From Xenorhabdus eapokensis (GTDB taxonomy: Bacteria; Pseudomonadota; Gammaproteobacteria; Enterobacterales; Enterobacteriaceae), in contig NZ_MKGQ01000001.1 in NCBI RefSeq assembly GCF_001908105.1, forward strand, positions 1 to 64,000: 64,000 nucleotides of DNA, given 5' to 3'. The number at the start of each line of letters is the position of its first letter. The first letter of the stretch is position 1. The notes beneath the pieces are model-generated. The model saw only the letters and a program-made list of their open reading frames with translations. It did not search any database and was not told where the DNA came from. Shown here piece by piece: positions 19,539 to 29,950 of the stretch. The translations under genes and the position numbers were made by a program.

Positions 19539-21020
19539 ATGAATCATCAAGCAAATTACATTGGTGGAGAGTGGATAGCAGGGCAAGGTCTGCCAGTCGT
19601 TAAATACTCTCCTGTAGATCAGCAGGTTTTATGGCAGGCGAACGGCGCTTCTGCCCAGCAGGTAAATGAAGCCAGCCAGTCCGCCCGCAAAGCGTTTCCT
19701 GCATGGTCTGGATTGGCGGTTGAAAAACGGATTGCCATTATTCAGACATTTGCTGATTTACTGGCGCAAGAAAAAGAAAAGATGGCGCAAGTAATCAGTG
19801 AGGAAACCAGTAAGCCTTTGTGGGAAACACGGACAGAAGTCCAAGCTATGATAGGTAAGATCGCTATTTCGATTGAAGCATGGGAACAGCGGACGGGGTA
19901 TTCCGAAACATCGATGCCAGACGGAAAAGCGATATTACAGCATCGTCCTCATGGCGTGATGGCTGTTTTCGGTCCCTATAATTTTCCAGGGCATTTACCG
20001 AATGGGCATATTGTCCCTGCACTAATTGCCGGTAACACACTGGTGTTCAAACCCAGTGAATTGACGCCCATGACGGCGGAGAAAACGGTGGAGTTATGGA
20101 TTAAGGCGGGATTGCCTGTAGGTGTGCTGAATTTGGTTCAAGGGGGCAAAGAAACGGGCGCTGCTTTGCTGAATAATCATGAAATTGATGGCGTGCTGTT
20201 TACCGGCAGTGCGGCAACAGGGTTCCACTTTCATCGTATATTGGCAGGTCAGCCAGAAAAAATGCTGGCTTTGGAGATGGGGGGCAACAATGCCCTGATT
20301 GTGGACGATTATGATGATCTTGAAGCTGCGGTTTATACCATTATCCAGTCGGCATTTATTTCCGCAGGGCAGCGCTGTACTTGTGCCCGCAGATTGCTGG
20401 TGAAGCAGGGGGAGAAAGGAGATGCGTTGATCAAGCGGCTAGTTGATGCTGCGAGCCAGATTGTGCCAGGCCATTGGAGTGCTGATCCTCAGCCTTTTAT
20501 TGGTGGGGTCATCTCTTTAGCCGCCGCAGAAGGTTTGCTGGAAGCCCAAACTGAGTTATTGGCTTTAGGAGGAAGATCTTTGCTCACCTTAACCCAGCCT
20601 GATCCGAACTCGACGTTTATGGCACCGGGCATTATTGATCTAACCAATGCCAAAGATATTCCTGATGAAGAATATTTTGGTCCTCTGTTAACAGTGAAGC
20701 GCTATACCACTTTCGATGAAGCCATTTCGATGGCAAATGATACCCGATTTGGGCTGGCAACTGGGCTAATCTCTCCTGACGCCAGCTTGTTTGAGAGGTT
20801 ATTGCAAGAGGCGAGAGCAGGGATCGTGAATTGGAATAAACCGCTGACCGGCGCATCCAGTAAGGCACCGTTTGGTGGGATTGGGGCATCCGGTAATCAT
20901 CGCCCCAGCGCTTATTATGCAGCGGATTATTGTGCCTGGCCAATGTCTTCCCTGACGACTGAAAGTTTAGTTTTGCCTGAAACACCGGCGCCAGGGCTTC
21001 ATTTTTTCATCAATCAATAG
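19539..21020 (+). CDS. astD: N-succinylglutamate 5-semialdehyde dehydrogenase
   Basis: About 493 residues, as in E. coli AstD (492). An NAD-dependent aldehyde dehydrogenase that oxidises succinylglutamate semialdehyde to succinylglutamate (step four). Visible are the cofactor-binding [12 protein letters not shown] and FTGSAATG, the general base in LEMGGNN and the nucleophilic Cys in [12 protein letters not shown] took the ATG at 19539 ([12 protein letters not shown]), preceded by TTGAGGAAT. A TTG at 19518 in the same frame would add seven residues with no sign of conservation. Third gene of the operon; astB follows after 16 bp. Confidence 0.96.
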   Translation: MNHQANYIGGEWIAGQGLPVVKYSPVDQQVLWQANGASAQQVNEASQSARKAFPAWSGLAVEKRIAIIQTFADLLAQEKEKMAQVISEETSKPLWETRTEVQAMIGKIAISIEAWEQRTGYSETSMPDGKAILQHRPHGVMAVFGPYNFPGHLPNGHIVPALIAGNTLVFKPSELTPMTAEKTVELWIKAGLPVGVLNLVQGGKETGAALLNNHEIDGVLFTGSAATGFHFHRILAGQPEKMLALEMGGNNALIVDDYDDLEAAVYTIIQSAFISAGQRCTCARRLLVKQGEKGDALIKRLVDAASQIVPGHWSADPQPFIGGVISLAAAEGLLEAQTELLALGGRSLLTLTQPDPNSTFMAPGIIDLTNAKDIPDEEYFGPLLTVKRYTTFDEAISMANDTRFGLATGLISPDASLFERLLQEARAGIVNWNKPLTGASSKAPFGGIGASGNHRPSAYYAADYCAWPMSSLTTESLVLPETPAPGLHFFINQ

Positions 21021-21036
21021 GATAGCAGAGGTGATT

Positions 21037-22380
21037 ATGTCAGGAGTTGAAGCAAATTTTGATGGTTTGGTGGGAATGACACACCATTACGCCGGACTAT
21101 CAACGGGTAATGAAGCTTCCATGAATCATCAGGGTAAAGAATCTAATCCTCGCAAAGCTGCACTTCAGGGATTGATGAAAATGAAGGCGTTGTCTGATAT
21201 GGGGCTAGTACAGGGGGTTTTACCCCCGCAACAGCGTCCTAACCTTCCTGCGTTGCGCCAACTAGGGTTTAGCGGCAGTGACGAACAAGTATTAAATAAA
21301 GCGGCACAATATTCTCCGTTGTTGCTGTCTAACCTCAGTTCTGCCTCTTCTATGTGGACAGCAAATGCGGCAACGGTTTCCCCTTCAGCAGACAGTGCGG
21401 ATCAGCGTGTCCATTTCACGGTGGCTAATTTAAATAACAAGCTGCATCGTTCGCTGGAAAGCACCACGACTTCACAGGCTCTGAAAGCGACTTTTCCTGA
21501 TCAAAACTATTTTGTTCATCATGATCCTCTGCCACAACATGCGGATTGGGGAGATGAAGGTGCGGCAAACCATAACCGTTTTTGCGGTGAATATGATGAA
21601 GCCGGCATACAGTTATTTGTCTATGGCCGTCAGGCATTGCAGCAGGGAATGACACCTAAGCGCTATCCCGCCCGACAGACGTTGGAAGCAAGTCAGGCAA
21701 TTGCTCGTCTGCATCAGCTTGAAGGGGCTAGAACCGTATTTGCCCAACAAAATCCCGTTGCTATTGATAGTGGTGTGTTTCATAACGATGTTATCGCAGT
21801 TAGCAACCGTAATGTCCTTTTCTATCATCAGCAGGCTTTCTTAAATCAGCAGTCAGTATTGGCTGAGTTGAGAGAAAAAATGGTGCGGCTTGGACACACC
21901 TTGGTGGCAATTGAAGTGCCTGTGGAGCAAGTCACTATTCAGGATGCGGTCGAGTCTTACTTGTTTAACAGCCAGTTGTTGAGCCAGCCGGATGGCAACA
22001 TGATGCTGATTTTACCGGCAGAGTGCCGGCAAAATCACAATGTCTCAACTTATTTGCAAGCGTTGATTGCGAAAGGTAATTCCCCCATCAATAAGCTCCA
22101 CTTTTTTGACTTGCGGGAAAGTATGCGCAATGGCGGCGGGCCAGCTTGTTTGCGACTCAGGGTTGTTTTGAACGAACAAGAGTTAGCCGCGGTAAATCCA
22201 GCGACCTTGATGACACCAGAACTGTATCAACGCCTGACGACATGGGTTGAGCGTCATTATCGGGATTCTTTGTATGCGTCCGATCTTGCTGATCCGCAAC
22301 TACTCAGGGAAGTCTATTCTGCCCTTGATGAACTGACGCAGATCCTCAAGTTGGGTTCGATTTATGAGTTTCAGAATTAA
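21037..22380 (+). CDS. astB: N-succinylarginine dihydrolase
   Basis: 447 residues, identical in length to E. coli AstB. It releases two ammonia molecules and CO2 from N2-succinylarginine to give succinylornithine (step two). The family opening [18 protein letters not shown] is intact, as are the segment [12 protein letters not shown] with the catalytic His and the motif [14 protein letters not shown] carrying the nucleophilic Cys region. The ATG at 21037 sits after AGAGGTGATT and matches the family N-terminus; a GTG at 21031 is in frame but less likely. The gap to astE is 12 bp. Confidence 0.96.
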   Translation: MSGVEANFDGLVGMTHHYAGLSTGNEASMNHQGKESNPRKAALQGLMKMKALSDMGLVQGVLPPQQRPNLPALRQLGFSGSDEQVLNKAAQYSPLLLSNLSSASSMWTANAATVSPSADSADQRVHFTVANLNNKLHRSLESTTTSQALKATFPDQNYFVHHDPLPQHADWGDEGAANHNRFCGEYDEAGIQLFVYGRQALQQGMTPKRYPARQTLEASQAIARLHQLEGARTVFAQQNPVAIDSGVFHNDVIAVSNRNVLFYHQQAFLNQQSVLAELREKMVRLGHTLVAIEVPVEQVTIQDAVESYLFNSQLLSQPDGNMMLILPAECRQNHNVSTYLQALIAKGNSPINKLHFFDLRESMRNGGGPACLRLRVVLNEQELAAVNPATLMTPELYQRLTTWVERHYRDSLYASDLADPQLLREVYSALDELTQILKLGSIYEFQN

Positions 22381-22392
22381 TCAGGAGATGAA

Positions 22393-23373
22393 ATGGATTT
22401 ACTGACTTTATTGCTTGAAAACAAAATCGAAAATAACCTGTGTTTTCCGTCAGCTATTCAGTCATCATGGTTGGCAGAAGGTGTATTACAGTTATTACCG
22501 CAAAGATCATCAAAACCCACCGATACGTTAATTATTTCTGCCGGCATTCATGGCAATGAAACGGCACCCGTGGAAATACTTATCCGGTTATTGTCACAAC
22601 TGGCGCAGGGAAAATTGCCATTGCAACATCACCTTTTGCTGATATTTGGCAACTTACCCGCCATGCGGGCAGGGCAGCGATATATTGATCGTGATCTCAA
22701 CCGAATGTTTGGTGGTCGCTATCAAAACTTCCCGTTGGGGAGTGAATCGAACCGTGCTATGGCGCTGGAATCTGTTATCCGCCAGTTTTGTAATGAACCA
22801 GCGGTGATGGCATCAACGAGACATCGGCACCTCGATCTTCACACTGCAATCCGCGGTTCCTGCCATGAACAGTTCGCACTATTGCCATACCAGGCACGTG
22901 AATATGCTGCGGATTTTTTACAATGGTTAGAAGATAGCGATCTCGATGCCTTAGTATTTCATAACACAGCAGGGGGAACGTTCAGTCACTTTACCAGCGA
23001 GCATTTCAATATGGATAGTTGCACGTTAGAAATCGGTAAGGCCCTGCCTTTTGGACAAAACGATCTGGCAAGATTCAGCAATATTACTGTGGCCTTGCAG
23101 GATTTGATCGCTGGTTGGCCGCCAAACAAGCGGGCTAAACCGGCGCTTAAACGCTATCGTGTGGTTGATGCAATTATCAAACAACATGATAGTTTTCAGC
23201 TCAATATTCCAGAAAATACGAAAAACTTTACTGAATTACCGGAAGGTTTTGACATCGCCCGCCAGCAAAATCAATCCTGGAAGATTAAGTCTCCTGCAAA
23301 TTTTATCCTGTTTCCTAATGCTCAGGTTGCTGTTGGGCTACGGGCAGGATTGTTGTTAGAGAAATTAACCTAA
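22393..23373 (+). CDS. astE: Succinylglutamate desuccinylase
   Basis: 326 residues (E. coli 322). A zinc carboxypeptidase-like hydrolase that splits succinylglutamate into succinate and glutamate, the last step. Zinc ligands are visible as HGNE (in SAGIHGNETAPVEIL) and the later His in HLDLHTAIRGS. The catalytic Glu lies in CTLEIGKALPFGQN near 215. The Shine-Dalgarno sequence is AGGAGATGAA before the ATG at 22393. It closes the catabolic set; the permease follows after 35 bp, so the two are probably co-transcribed. Confidence 0.96.
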   Translation: MDLLTLLLENKIENNLCFPSAIQSSWLAEGVLQLLPQRSSKPTDTLIISAGIHGNETAPVEILIRLLSQLAQGKLPLQHHLLLIFGNLPAMRAGQRYIDRDLNRMFGGRYQNFPLGSESNRAMALESVIRQFCNEPAVMASTRHRHLDLHTAIRGSCHEQFALLPYQAREYAADFLQWLEDSDLDALVFHNTAGGTFSHFTSEHFNMDSCTLEIGKALPFGQNDLARFSNITVALQDLIAGWPPNKRAKPALKRYRVVDAIIKQHDSFQLNIPENTKNFTELPEGFDIARQQNQSWKIKSPANFILFPNAQVAVGLRAGLLLEKLT

Positions 23374-23408
23374 TCAATTCATAAAACAGCAAGCCGTGGA
23401 GGTTATTG

Positions 23409-24833
23409 ATGATGAGATCATTAAAAATACCTGTGGAACAATCCGCCGGTGAGCAGAAACTGTACCGTGGGTTGGGTAAGCGCCATGTTCAGTTGATCGC
23501 AATTGGTGGTGCTATTGGTACAGGATTGTTTATGGGAGCAGGGAAAACCATTGCAGTATCAGGAACTTCAATTATCCTGACTTATCTTTTGATTGGCTTT
23601 TTTGCTTTTATGGTAATGAGAGCAATGGGCGAACTGTTGCTCACTAAATTGGACTATAGGACGTTTGCCGATTTTGTCGCAGATTATCTTGGGGATAAGG
23701 CCAGCTATTTTCTCGGATGGACTTATTGGATGAGCTGGATCGTCAGTTGCATCGCTGATGTGGTGGTATGCGGTGGCTATATCCAATATTGGTTTCCAGA
23801 CAGTTGGCTTTGGTTAACGGCACTGTTTATTTTGGGTTTGATGTGCCTGTGTAATTTCTTCTCAGTACGGTTGTTTGGTGAAGCGGAATTCTGGTTTGCC
23901 ATGATTAAGGTGGTGGCGATAGTTGCCTTGATTGTCGTTGGCATTGGCATGGTTTTTGTAGGCTGGACTTCTCCCAATGGCGTAACAGCTTCTGTCAGTC
24001 ATTTGACGGAACCCGAAGTATTCCTGCCCAATGGCATATTTGGATTTCTGGCCGGCTTTCAGATTGCCATTTTCTCTTTTACGGGTATCGAACTGGTTGG
24101 CACAGTGACTGCTGAAACCAAAGAACCAGAGAAAGTTTTACCAAAAGCTATCAACAATATTCCGATCAGGATCATTATCTTTTACGTGCTTTCCATGATG
24201 TGCATCATCGCTGTTACGTCATGGCCGCAGATTTCACCGGAAGTTAGCCCCTTTGTGACACTGTTTGCATTGGCAGGATTGCCGGCAGCGGCGGCAGTGA
24301 TTAATTTTGTAGCCCTGACTTCGGCGATGTCCTCAGCCAACAGTGGATTATATGCCTGTACCCGTATGCTTTATGGTTTATCTGCGGAAAAGCTAGCGCA
24401 CAGCAAATTTGGCCAACTTTCAATCAATAGTGCTGTTCCCATTTTTAGCTTGGTATTTTCAGTGCTTTGTATGGCAAGTGGCGTATTCTTGCTATTCATT
24501 ATCCCCAATGTCATGAAATTATTTACTATTGTTACGACCGTGGCAGCCATCATGGTTATTTATAGTTGGTGTATGATATTGATTGCTTACCTGGCTTATC
24601 GCAAGAAACGTCCTGACTTGCATAAAAAATCTATCTATAAAATGCCAATGGGCATTCCTATGACATGGTGTACCTTGATATTTTTTGTCTTTACGGTGGT
24701 GATCATGGTGTTTGATTATGATACCCGTATCGCGTTATATGGTACGCCAGTGTGGTTTGTGATATTGGAAATGTTGTGGCGAATGAGAAAGCATCGGGAA
24801 AAACAGAAAATTCGGCAAGAAATGGTAAATTGA
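23409..24833 (+). CDS. Amino-acid permease of the APC superfamily (AAT family, CycA/AnsP-like)
   Basis: About 474 residues with twelve predicted membrane segments. The first segment carries the signature RHVQLIAIGGAIGTGLFMGAG, and FTGIELVGTVTAETKEPEKVLPKAI is the conserved inner-half motif of this family. These inner-membrane proteins import amino acids with protons. CycA (D-Ala/D-Ser/Gly) and AnsP (Asn) are the nearest types I recognise, but substrate cannot be told from sequence alone. Its place 35 bp after astE suggests uptake of arginine or of an amino acid made together with it. GGAGG at 23398-23402 fits the ATG at 23409. The MITE-like element begins one base after its stop codon. Confidence 0.9.
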   Translation: MMRSLKIPVEQSAGEQKLYRGLGKRHVQLIAIGGAIGTGLFMGAGKTIAVSGTSIILTYLLIGFFAFMVMRAMGELLLTKLDYRTFADFVADYLGDKASYFLGWTYWMSWIVSCIADVVVCGGYIQYWFPDSWLWLTALFILGLMCLCNFFSVRLFGEAEFWFAMIKVVAIVALIVVGIGMVFVGWTSPNGVTASVSHLTEPEVFLPNGIFGFLAGFQIAIFSFTGIELVGTVTAETKEPEKVLPKAINNIPIRIIIFYVLSMMCIIAVTSWPQISPEVSPFVTLFALAGLPAAAAVINFVALTSAMSSANSGLYACTRMLYGLSAEKLAHSKFGQLSINSAVPIFSLVFSVLCMASGVFLLFIIPNVMKLFTIVTTVAAIMVIYSWCMILIAYLAYRKKRPDLHKKSIYKMPMGIPMTWCTLIFFVFTVVIMVFDYDTRIALYGTPVWFVILEMLWRMRKHREKQKIRQEMVN

Positions 24834-24834
24834 A

Positions 24835-24942
24835 TTATACCAATCTAACTTCAAGATGCGTGCGATTTCTCCCCGCGAAGCGGGGGAGAAATCAGGCTTC
24901 ATATCGTGTTGTAAATTGCAATTTGAAGTTTGATGCGTATAA
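24835..24942. repeat. MITE-like palindromic element with 20-bp terminal inverted repeats
   Basis: The left end TTATACCAATCTAACTTCAA (24835-24854) is the reverse complement of the right end (24923-24942) except for about three positions. The middle carries a strong hairpin (24864-24893): a GATTTCTCCCCGC arm, a GAA loop and a pairing arm with one bulged base. The 108-bp non-coding element sits just after the permease stop and can fold as one long structure, so it may also end ast transcription. Similar short repeats containing ACTTCAA are frequent in Xenorhabdus and Photorhabdus genomes as far as I know. I could not define a target-site duplication. Confidence 0.65.
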
Positions 24943-24983
24943 ACAGATCCTATGAAGATATTTTTATATTTGGGAGATATATC

Positions 24984-25661
24984 ATGATACTTGAATCTAA
25001 ATTTTTTAGCATTTTGAGCCCAGATATAACGGGACCATTGACGCGTAGTGCGTCAAATTTAATAAATACGCCTTCCAGGGGATTTAATATTAAAAATTTT
25101 ATCACTATCAGAGAGGTTGAGCTTCAAGAGGCTTTATGTGTTGCTAATCAAATAAGAACGAACATGATTAATGCTGATTGGTTGGTAAGTGCTAATCAGA
25201 ACAGACAATTAAGTCAGGAGCAGGAACGATGGAATTCGAGGTATAAGGCTAGCTATAGAATACTTTCCCAAATCTCTAGTCTCTTAGAAAGTAACTTTGC
25301 AGGTGTTTCAGCTTCGATAGAACATTATTCCTTTGTTATGTTTTTTCAAGGAAAACCAATTGGTATGTTGATATTTTCTAATAACAAGGAAAAAGTCACA
25401 GAACCTTCTTCTATTATAGAGTTTGCTACCCATATAGGTATTAGAAATAGTGGAATTTTTCTAATGGAATATGCGGTAAACAAATCAAAAACACTGGGTA
25501 AAAATGGGAATATCAAACTAATACCAGCGCCTGCTGCGAGAAATGTTTACATTCAATATGGATTTGGATATCAAGGAGGTTACATGGTATTAGAACCAGA
25601 CAAAAGTGATAAATGGGGATTTTGGCGGGGAGAATATTATTTTAAGGCAAATTGTGTATAA
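24984..25661 (+). CDS. GNAT-like acetyltransferase, orphan
   Basis: 225 residues. The C-terminal half fits the GNAT fold: a strand-helix segment IEFATHIGIRNSGIFLMEYAVNKSK (about 145-170), then IKLIPAPAARNVYIQYGFGYQGG, which resembles motif B with its Tyr-x-x-Gly-Phe. The usual acetyl-CoA loop Q/RxxGxG/A is only loosely present as GIRNSG. The N-terminal third (ILESKFFSILSPDITGPLTRS) is unlike common GNATs. The start at 24984 follows GGGAGATATATC; an ATG at 24930 lies inside the palindromic element and lacks a ribosome-binding site. Base composition is clearly more AT-rich than in the ast genes, which suggests acquisition. It has no operon partner. Substrate is unknown; it could act on a small molecule or a protein. 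Confidence 0.7.
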   Translation: MILESKFFSILSPDITGPLTRSASNLINTPSRGFNIKNFITIREVELQEALCVANQIRTNMINADWLVSANQNRQLSQEQERWNSRYKASYRILSQISSLLESNFAGVSASIEHYSFVMFFQGKPIGMLIFSNNKEKVTEPSSIIEFATHIGIRNSGIFLMEYAVNKSKTLGKNGNIKLIPAPAARNVYIQYGFGYQGGYMVLEPDKSDKWGFWRGEYYFKANCV

Positions 25662-25721
25662 ACAGAAAGTTTCTGACGCCCTGAACCATTAAAAAATAAT
25701 TGCTGATTATCAGTAGATAAA

Positions 25722-25754
25722 AAAATAGCCCTCCGCTAACAGCATAGGGCTATT
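25722..25754 (-). terminator. Rho-independent terminator of pta
   Basis: The stem AAATAGCCCT/AGGGCTATTT has a 13-nt loop and is followed on the minus strand by a T-run (TTTTTTATC). It lies 23 bp after the pta stop codon, the usual place for the end of an ackA-pta transcript. Confidence 0.85.
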
Positions 25755-25776
25755 TCATCTTTATGTAGCCAGAAAA

Positions 25777-27921
25777 TTATGCGTTTTCTTGCTGAGTTGC
25801 CTGAATTGCAGTCAGTGCAACGGTATAAACGATATCATCAACCAGTGCGCCACGGGACAGGTCGTTAACGGGTTTGCGCATACCTTGCAGCATTGGCCCG
25901 ATGGAAACCAGATCCGCTGAACGTTGTACTGCTTTGTAAGTGGTATTACCCGTGTTCAGATCCGGGAAGATGAACACGGTGGCCTGGCCTGCAACGGGTG
26001 AGTTTGGTGCTTTGGATTTCGCTACATCTGCCATGATAGCGGCGTCGTACTGCAATGGACCGTCGATGATCAGGTCTGGGCGTTTTTCCTGTGCCAAACG
26101 GGTTGCTTCACGCACTTTTTCAACATCGCTGCCTGCACCAGAGTTACCGGTGGAGTAAGAGATCATCGCAACACGAGGCTCAATACCAAATGCTTTCGCA
26201 GAATCCGCAGACTGGATCGCGATTTCGGACAGTTGTTCTGCGGTTGGATCAGGGTTGATCGCACAGTCACCGTAAACCAGCACTTGCTCTGGCAGCAACA
26301 TAAAGAAGACAGAAGAAACCAGAGAGCTATTTGGTGCAGTTTTAATTAACTGCAATGGTGGGCGAATGGTATTTGCTGTGGTATGCACCGCACCGGAAAC
26401 CAGACCGTCAACTTCGCCTTGTTCCAGCATCAGGGTGCCCAGAACGACGTTGTCTTCCAGTTGTTCGCGGGCAACAACTTCGGTCATGCCTTTGTTTTTG
26501 CGCAGTTCAACCAGACGTGGCACATAACGTTCACGTGCTGATGCTGGGTTAATGATTTCAATACCTGCACCCAGTTCAACGCCTTGAGCCGCAGCGACAC
26601 GACGGATCTCTTCTGGATCGCCCAGCAGGATACATTCTGCAATACCACGTTCAGCACAGATAGCCGCTGCTTTGACAGTACGTGGTTCGTCGCCTTCTGG
26701 CAGAACGATACGCTTGCCTGCTTGACGAGCCAGTTCGGTCAACTGATAGCGGAATGCGGGTGGAGACAGGAGGTTTGGACGCTCTGATGCGGCTGCCAGA
26801 GAATCGATCCACTCGCTGCTGATATGTTGTGCAACGTAGTTTTGTACTTTTTCGATACGCTCGTGGTCATCGGCTGGAACTTCCAGACTGAAACTTTGCA
26901 GGTTCAGGGAAGTCTGCCATGTATTGGTTTCCACAGTGAAAACGGGCAGGCCAGTATTGAATGCACGTTCGCACAGTTCACGGATAGAATCATCAATTGA
27001 GTAACCACCGGTCAGTAATACGGCACCAATTTCAATACCGTTCATGGCGGCCAGACAGGCAGTGATCAGGACGTCAGGACGGTCAGCAGAAGTTACCAGC
27101 AGAGAACCCGGACGGAAGTATTCCAACATGTTAGGGATACTGCGAGCACAGAAAGTCACAGACTTGATGCGACGGCTTTCGATGGTACCTTCATTGATGA
27201 TGTCCGCTTTCAGGTGTTTAGCCATATCAATCGCACGGGTCGCGATCAGGTCAAAACTCCACGGAATGCAACCAAGAATGGGTAATGGGCTGTTTTTGAA
27301 GATGGTTTTTGGATCGACGTTGGTAATTGTCGCTTTGGTTGATTCGTCAAAGATTTCGGAGAGATCTGGGCGAGTACGGCCTTGGTCATCAACCGGTGCA
27401 TTCAGTTTATTGACGATAACACCGATAATGTTTTGGTTCTTACTGCCACCGTATTCCGCCCGGCTCAGTTCAATTCTCTCTTTCAGTTGCTCTGGAGTGT
27501 TAGTACCCAGGGCAGTCACGAACACAATTTCAGCGTTCAGTGTTTTGGCGATTTCGTAGTTCAGGGATTGGGCAAACGGATGCTTGCGAGTCGGCACCAA
27601 ACCTTCGAGCAGAACCACTTCCGCATCTTTGGCATTTTCGTGGTAACGCGCCACGATCTCTTCCATTAATACGTCTTTTTTGTTAGTGGTCAGCAGTGAT
27701 TCCACATACGCCATATCCAGAGGTTCAGCCGCATGAATGCCGGAATGTGAACGGATAATCGAAGTGGTTTGATCCTGAGAACCTGTGTGACGTGGTTGTG
27801 CGATAGGTTTGAAAACGCTCAGGCGAACGCCTTTTTGCTCCATAGAGCGAATAACACCCAGGCTGACACTGGTTAAACCAACGCTAGTGTCAGTAGGGAT
27901 TAACATAATTGTACGGGACAC
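25777..27921 (-). CDS. pta: Phosphate acetyltransferase
   Basis: 714 residues, the same length as E. coli Pta. It interconverts acetyl-CoA plus phosphate with acetyl phosphate plus CoA and with AckA forms the acetate overflow and acetate assimilation route. Domains: an N-terminal P-loop-like BioD/CobQ-type domain (1-225, [13 protein letters not shown]), a DRTGG domain (about 230-340) and the catalytic PTA domain (about 390-705) with [15 protein letters not shown] and [14 protein letters not shown]. The start is GTG at 27921 after GAGGTTTCC, as in E. coli. It lies 107 bp after ackA, and a hairpin in that gap may lower its transcription relative to ackA. Confidence 0.98.
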   Translation of the reverse strand: MSRTIMLIPTDTSVGLTSVSLGVIRSMEQKGVRLSVFKPIAQPRHTGSQDQTTSIIRSHSGIHAAEPLDMAYVESLLTTNKKDVLMEEIVARYHENAKDAEVVLLEGLVPTRKHPFAQSLNYEIAKTLNAEIVFVTALGTNTPEQLKERIELSRAEYGGSKNQNIIGVIVNKLNAPVDDQGRTRPDLSEIFDESTKATITNVDPKTIFKNSPLPILGCIPWSFDLIATRAIDMAKHLKADIINEGTIESRRIKSVTFCARSIPNMLEYFRPGSLLVTSADRPDVLITACLAAMNGIEIGAVLLTGGYSIDDSIRELCERAFNTGLPVFTVETNTWQTSLNLQSFSLEVPADDHERIEKVQNYVAQHISSEWIDSLAAASERPNLLSPPAFRYQLTELARQAGKRIVLPEGDEPRTVKAAAICAERGIAECILLGDPEEIRRVAAAQGVELGAGIEIINPASARERYVPRLVELRKNKGMTEVVAREQLEDNVVLGTLMLEQGEVDGLVSGAVHTTANTIRPPLQLIKTAPNSSLVSSVFFMLLPEQVLVYGDCAINPDPTAEQLSEIAIQSADSAKAFGIEPRVAMISYSTGNSGAGSDVEKVREATRLAQEKRPDLIIDGPLQYDAAIMADVAKSKAPNSPVAGQATVFIFPDLNTGNTTYKAVQRSADLVSIGPMLQGMRKPVNDLSRGALVDDIVYTVALTAIQATQQENA

Positions 27922-27982
27922 GGAAACCTCTTTAACGGTTGCTCGTCAGTCAATAAATGTGACTCAGTGCGATATATTCGAG

Positions 27983-28012
27983 AAAACCGCCAGCAATAGC
28001 AATACTGGCGGC
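27983..28012 (-). terminator. Terminator-like hairpin between ackA and pta
   Basis: CCGCCAG (27987-27993) pairs with CTGGCGG (28005-28011) around an 11-nt loop. On the coding strand TTTTCTCG follows, so the hairpin is suited to partial (attenuating) termination or to stabilising the ackA 3' end. It sits 17 bp after the ackA stop codon. Confidence 0.65.
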
Positions 28013-28028
28013 TCTAAAATCATGCTAA

Positions 28029-29231
28029 TTACGCGGTCAGACGTGCTGAATCCTGAGCAATAACCAATTCTTCATTGGTTGGAATAACCAGAGCAGGACG
28101 GCTGTTATCTGTAGTGATAACGCCAGATTTGCCAAAGCGAGCCGCAAGGTTACGCTCGTGATCATATTCGAAGCCCAGCAGAGCAACTTTCTTCATGGTC
28201 AGTTCACGAACCAGCGCAGAGTTTTCACCGATGCCACCAGTGAAGATAATTGCGTCCAGACGGCCTTCCATCAGTGCGCTGTATGCGCCGATGTATTTAG
28301 CCAGACGGTGGCAGTAAACATCCATAGCACGTTTAGCATCAGCTTTGGTTTCGTAGTTATCTTCTACGTAACGGCAATCGCTGGTGACTTCGGTCAGACC
28401 TAAGAAACCAGACTCTTTGGTCAGCAGGGTGTTGATCTGAGCAATGCTCATGCCCATTGCATCGTGCAGGTGGAATACGATGGCGGGATCGATGTCACCA
28501 CTGCGGGTTCCCATAACCAGACCTTCCAGTGGGGTCAGACCCATGGAAGTATCAACACACTGACCGTTGACAATGGCAGAAACAGAACCACCATTGCCCA
28601 AGTGGCAGGTGATGACATTCAGTTCTTCAACGGATTTGTTCAGCATCTTGGCTGCTTCACGGGAAACATAGAAATGGCTGGTGCCATGTGCACCATAACG
28701 ACGGATGCCATGCTCTTTGTACAGGTTGTAAGGCAGTGCGTATAGGTATGCTTCTTCTGGCATAGTCTGATGGAATGCGGTATCAAATACGGCAATATTT
28801 TTCTCAACCAGGTGAGGGAACGCTTTTTTCGCTTCAGCAATACCGATCAGGTGAGCGGGGTTGTGCAGTGGTGCGAATGGAATAGCCGCTTCAATGCCTG
28901 CGATAACTTCATCAGTGATCACCACGGAAGAAGTGAACTTCTCACCACCATGAACAATGCGGTGACCGATGGCTGAGATTTGGGCGGAAAGTTCTGACTT
29001 TTCAGCCAGGATAGTATTAACAATGAAGTTCAGTGCTTCGCTGTGTGCTGCGCCGGCACCTAAAGCAGCTTCGTTTTTCGCACCATCCATTTTCCATTTA
29101 ATACGAGCTTCAGGCAGGCCAAAGCACTCAGCTAAACCAGAAAGATATTCTTCACCATTGGCAGGATCGATGATAGCGAATTTCAGGGAGGAGCTACCGC
29201 AATTAAGAACCAGTACCAGCTTACTTGACAT
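28029..29231 (-). CDS. ackA: Acetate kinase
   Basis: 400 residues, as in E. coli. It makes ATP and acetate from acetyl phosphate and ADP, or the reverse. The ASKHA-fold motifs are present: [14 protein letters not shown] at the N-terminus, [11 protein letters not shown] near 90, [10 protein letters not shown], the adenosine-binding [11 protein letters not shown] near 207, and [14 protein letters not shown] near 327. The ATG at 29231 gives the canonical [15 protein letters not shown] start. First gene of ackA-pta, divergent from yfbV across about 260 bp that must hold both promoters. Confidence 0.98.
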   Translation of the reverse strand: MSSKLVLVLNCGSSSLKFAIIDPANGEEYLSGLAECFGLPEARIKWKMDGAKNEAALGAGAAHSEALNFIVNTILAEKSELSAQISAIGHRIVHGGEKFTSSVVITDEVIAGIEAAIPFAPLHNPAHLIGIAEAKKAFPHLVEKNIAVFDTAFHQTMPEEAYLYALPYNLYKEHGIRRYGAHGTSHFYVSREAAKMLNKSVEELNVITCHLGNGGSVSAIVNGQCVDTSMGLTPLEGLVMGTRSGDIDPAIVFHLHDAMGMSIAQINTLLTKESGFLGLTEVTSDCRYVEDNYETKADAKRAMDVYCHRLAKYIGAYSALMEGRLDAIIFTGGIGENSALVRELTMKKVALLGFEYDHERNLAARFGKSGVITTDNSRPALVIPTNEELVIAQDSARLTA

Positions 29232-29426
29232 GGAAATACCTATTATCTTGTTGTGATCTAATCTTAAATAAGAACAATGTTAAAAATAAAACAATTTATT
29301 AACAAACCGAACCTAATTGTTGCGAAGAAGGGCAAAATTCTTGTTTTGCTACTGCAACAACATAAAAGTCTGTGTAGGATACCGTTTGCTAGCAATAAAG
29401 ACAAAATATACTTAATAGTATTAATA

Positions 29427-29463
29427 CTACAAAAAAGATTTTATCTTTTGTAGAGATTTTTTA
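29427..29463 (+). terminator. Hairpin with T-run in the yfbV leader
   Basis: CTACAAAA (29427-29434) pairs with TTTTGTAG (29446-29453), and an inner AAAGAT/ATCTTT extends the stem; AGATTTTTT follows. It is only about 30 bp before the yfbV start, so it could act as an attenuator in the leader. The pairing is AT-rich and therefore weak. Confidence 0.4.
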
Positions 29464-29491
29464 AAAACTATACCTTTAATTGATTGAGGTC

Positions 29492-29950
29492 ATGATGAAC
29501 ACGACACCACCTGTTAGCCAGGGTTGGTTCAAGCGCATGCAATTAGGACAGCAATATTTGAAAACCTGGCCATTGGAAAAACAGCTTGCGCCTGTTTTTC
29601 CTGAAAATCGTGTGATTAAGGCAACTCGTTTTGGTATTCGGTTTATGCCGCCATTGGCAATCTTTACCTTGACATGGCAAATCGCTTTGGGTGGTCAATT
29701 GGGGCCATCCGTGGCAACAGCACTGTTTGCCTGTAGCTTGCCGTTGCAGGGATTATGGTGGTTGGGAAAACGGGCGGCGACACCATTACCGGAAAGATTA
29801 TTGCATTGGTTTTATGAAATTCGGGAAAAATTTACCCAGGCAGGTATTGCAATGGCACCAGTGGAAAGTGCCCCAACCTATTTTTCACTGGCTGAATTGC
29901 TTAAACGAGCCTTTAAGCAATTGGACAACTCTTTTCTTGATGATATTTAA
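29492..29950 (+). CDS. yfbV: UPF0208 membrane protein YfbV
   Basis: About 152 residues. The central segment [22 protein letters not shown] and [32 protein letters not shown] is nearly the same as in E. coli YfbV, and two membrane helices are visible there. The E. coli protein has been linked to chromosome macrodomain organisation around Ter insulation; its biochemical action is not known. The start was chosen at the ATG at 29492 (a second ATG is at 29495), with GAGGTC just upstream. In E. coli, yfbU follows in this cluster; here yfbT comes next. Confidence 0.93.
   Translation: MMNTTPPVSQGWFKRMQLGQQYLKTWPLEKQLAPVFPENRVIKATRFGIRFMPPLAIFTLTWQIALGGQLGPSVATALFACSLPLQGLWWLGKRAATPLPERLLHWFYEIREKFTQAGIAMAPVESAPTYFSLAELLKRAFKQLDNSFLDDI

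Noticed and set aside
24864..24893. GC-rich hairpin considered as a CRISPR repeat
   Set aside because: There is only one copy and no spacers; it belongs to the surrounding inverted-repeat element.
27044..27559. Long plus-strand open frame opposite pta
   Set aside because: It is entirely antisense to the well-conserved pta gene, has no ribosome-binding site and no protein-like motif.
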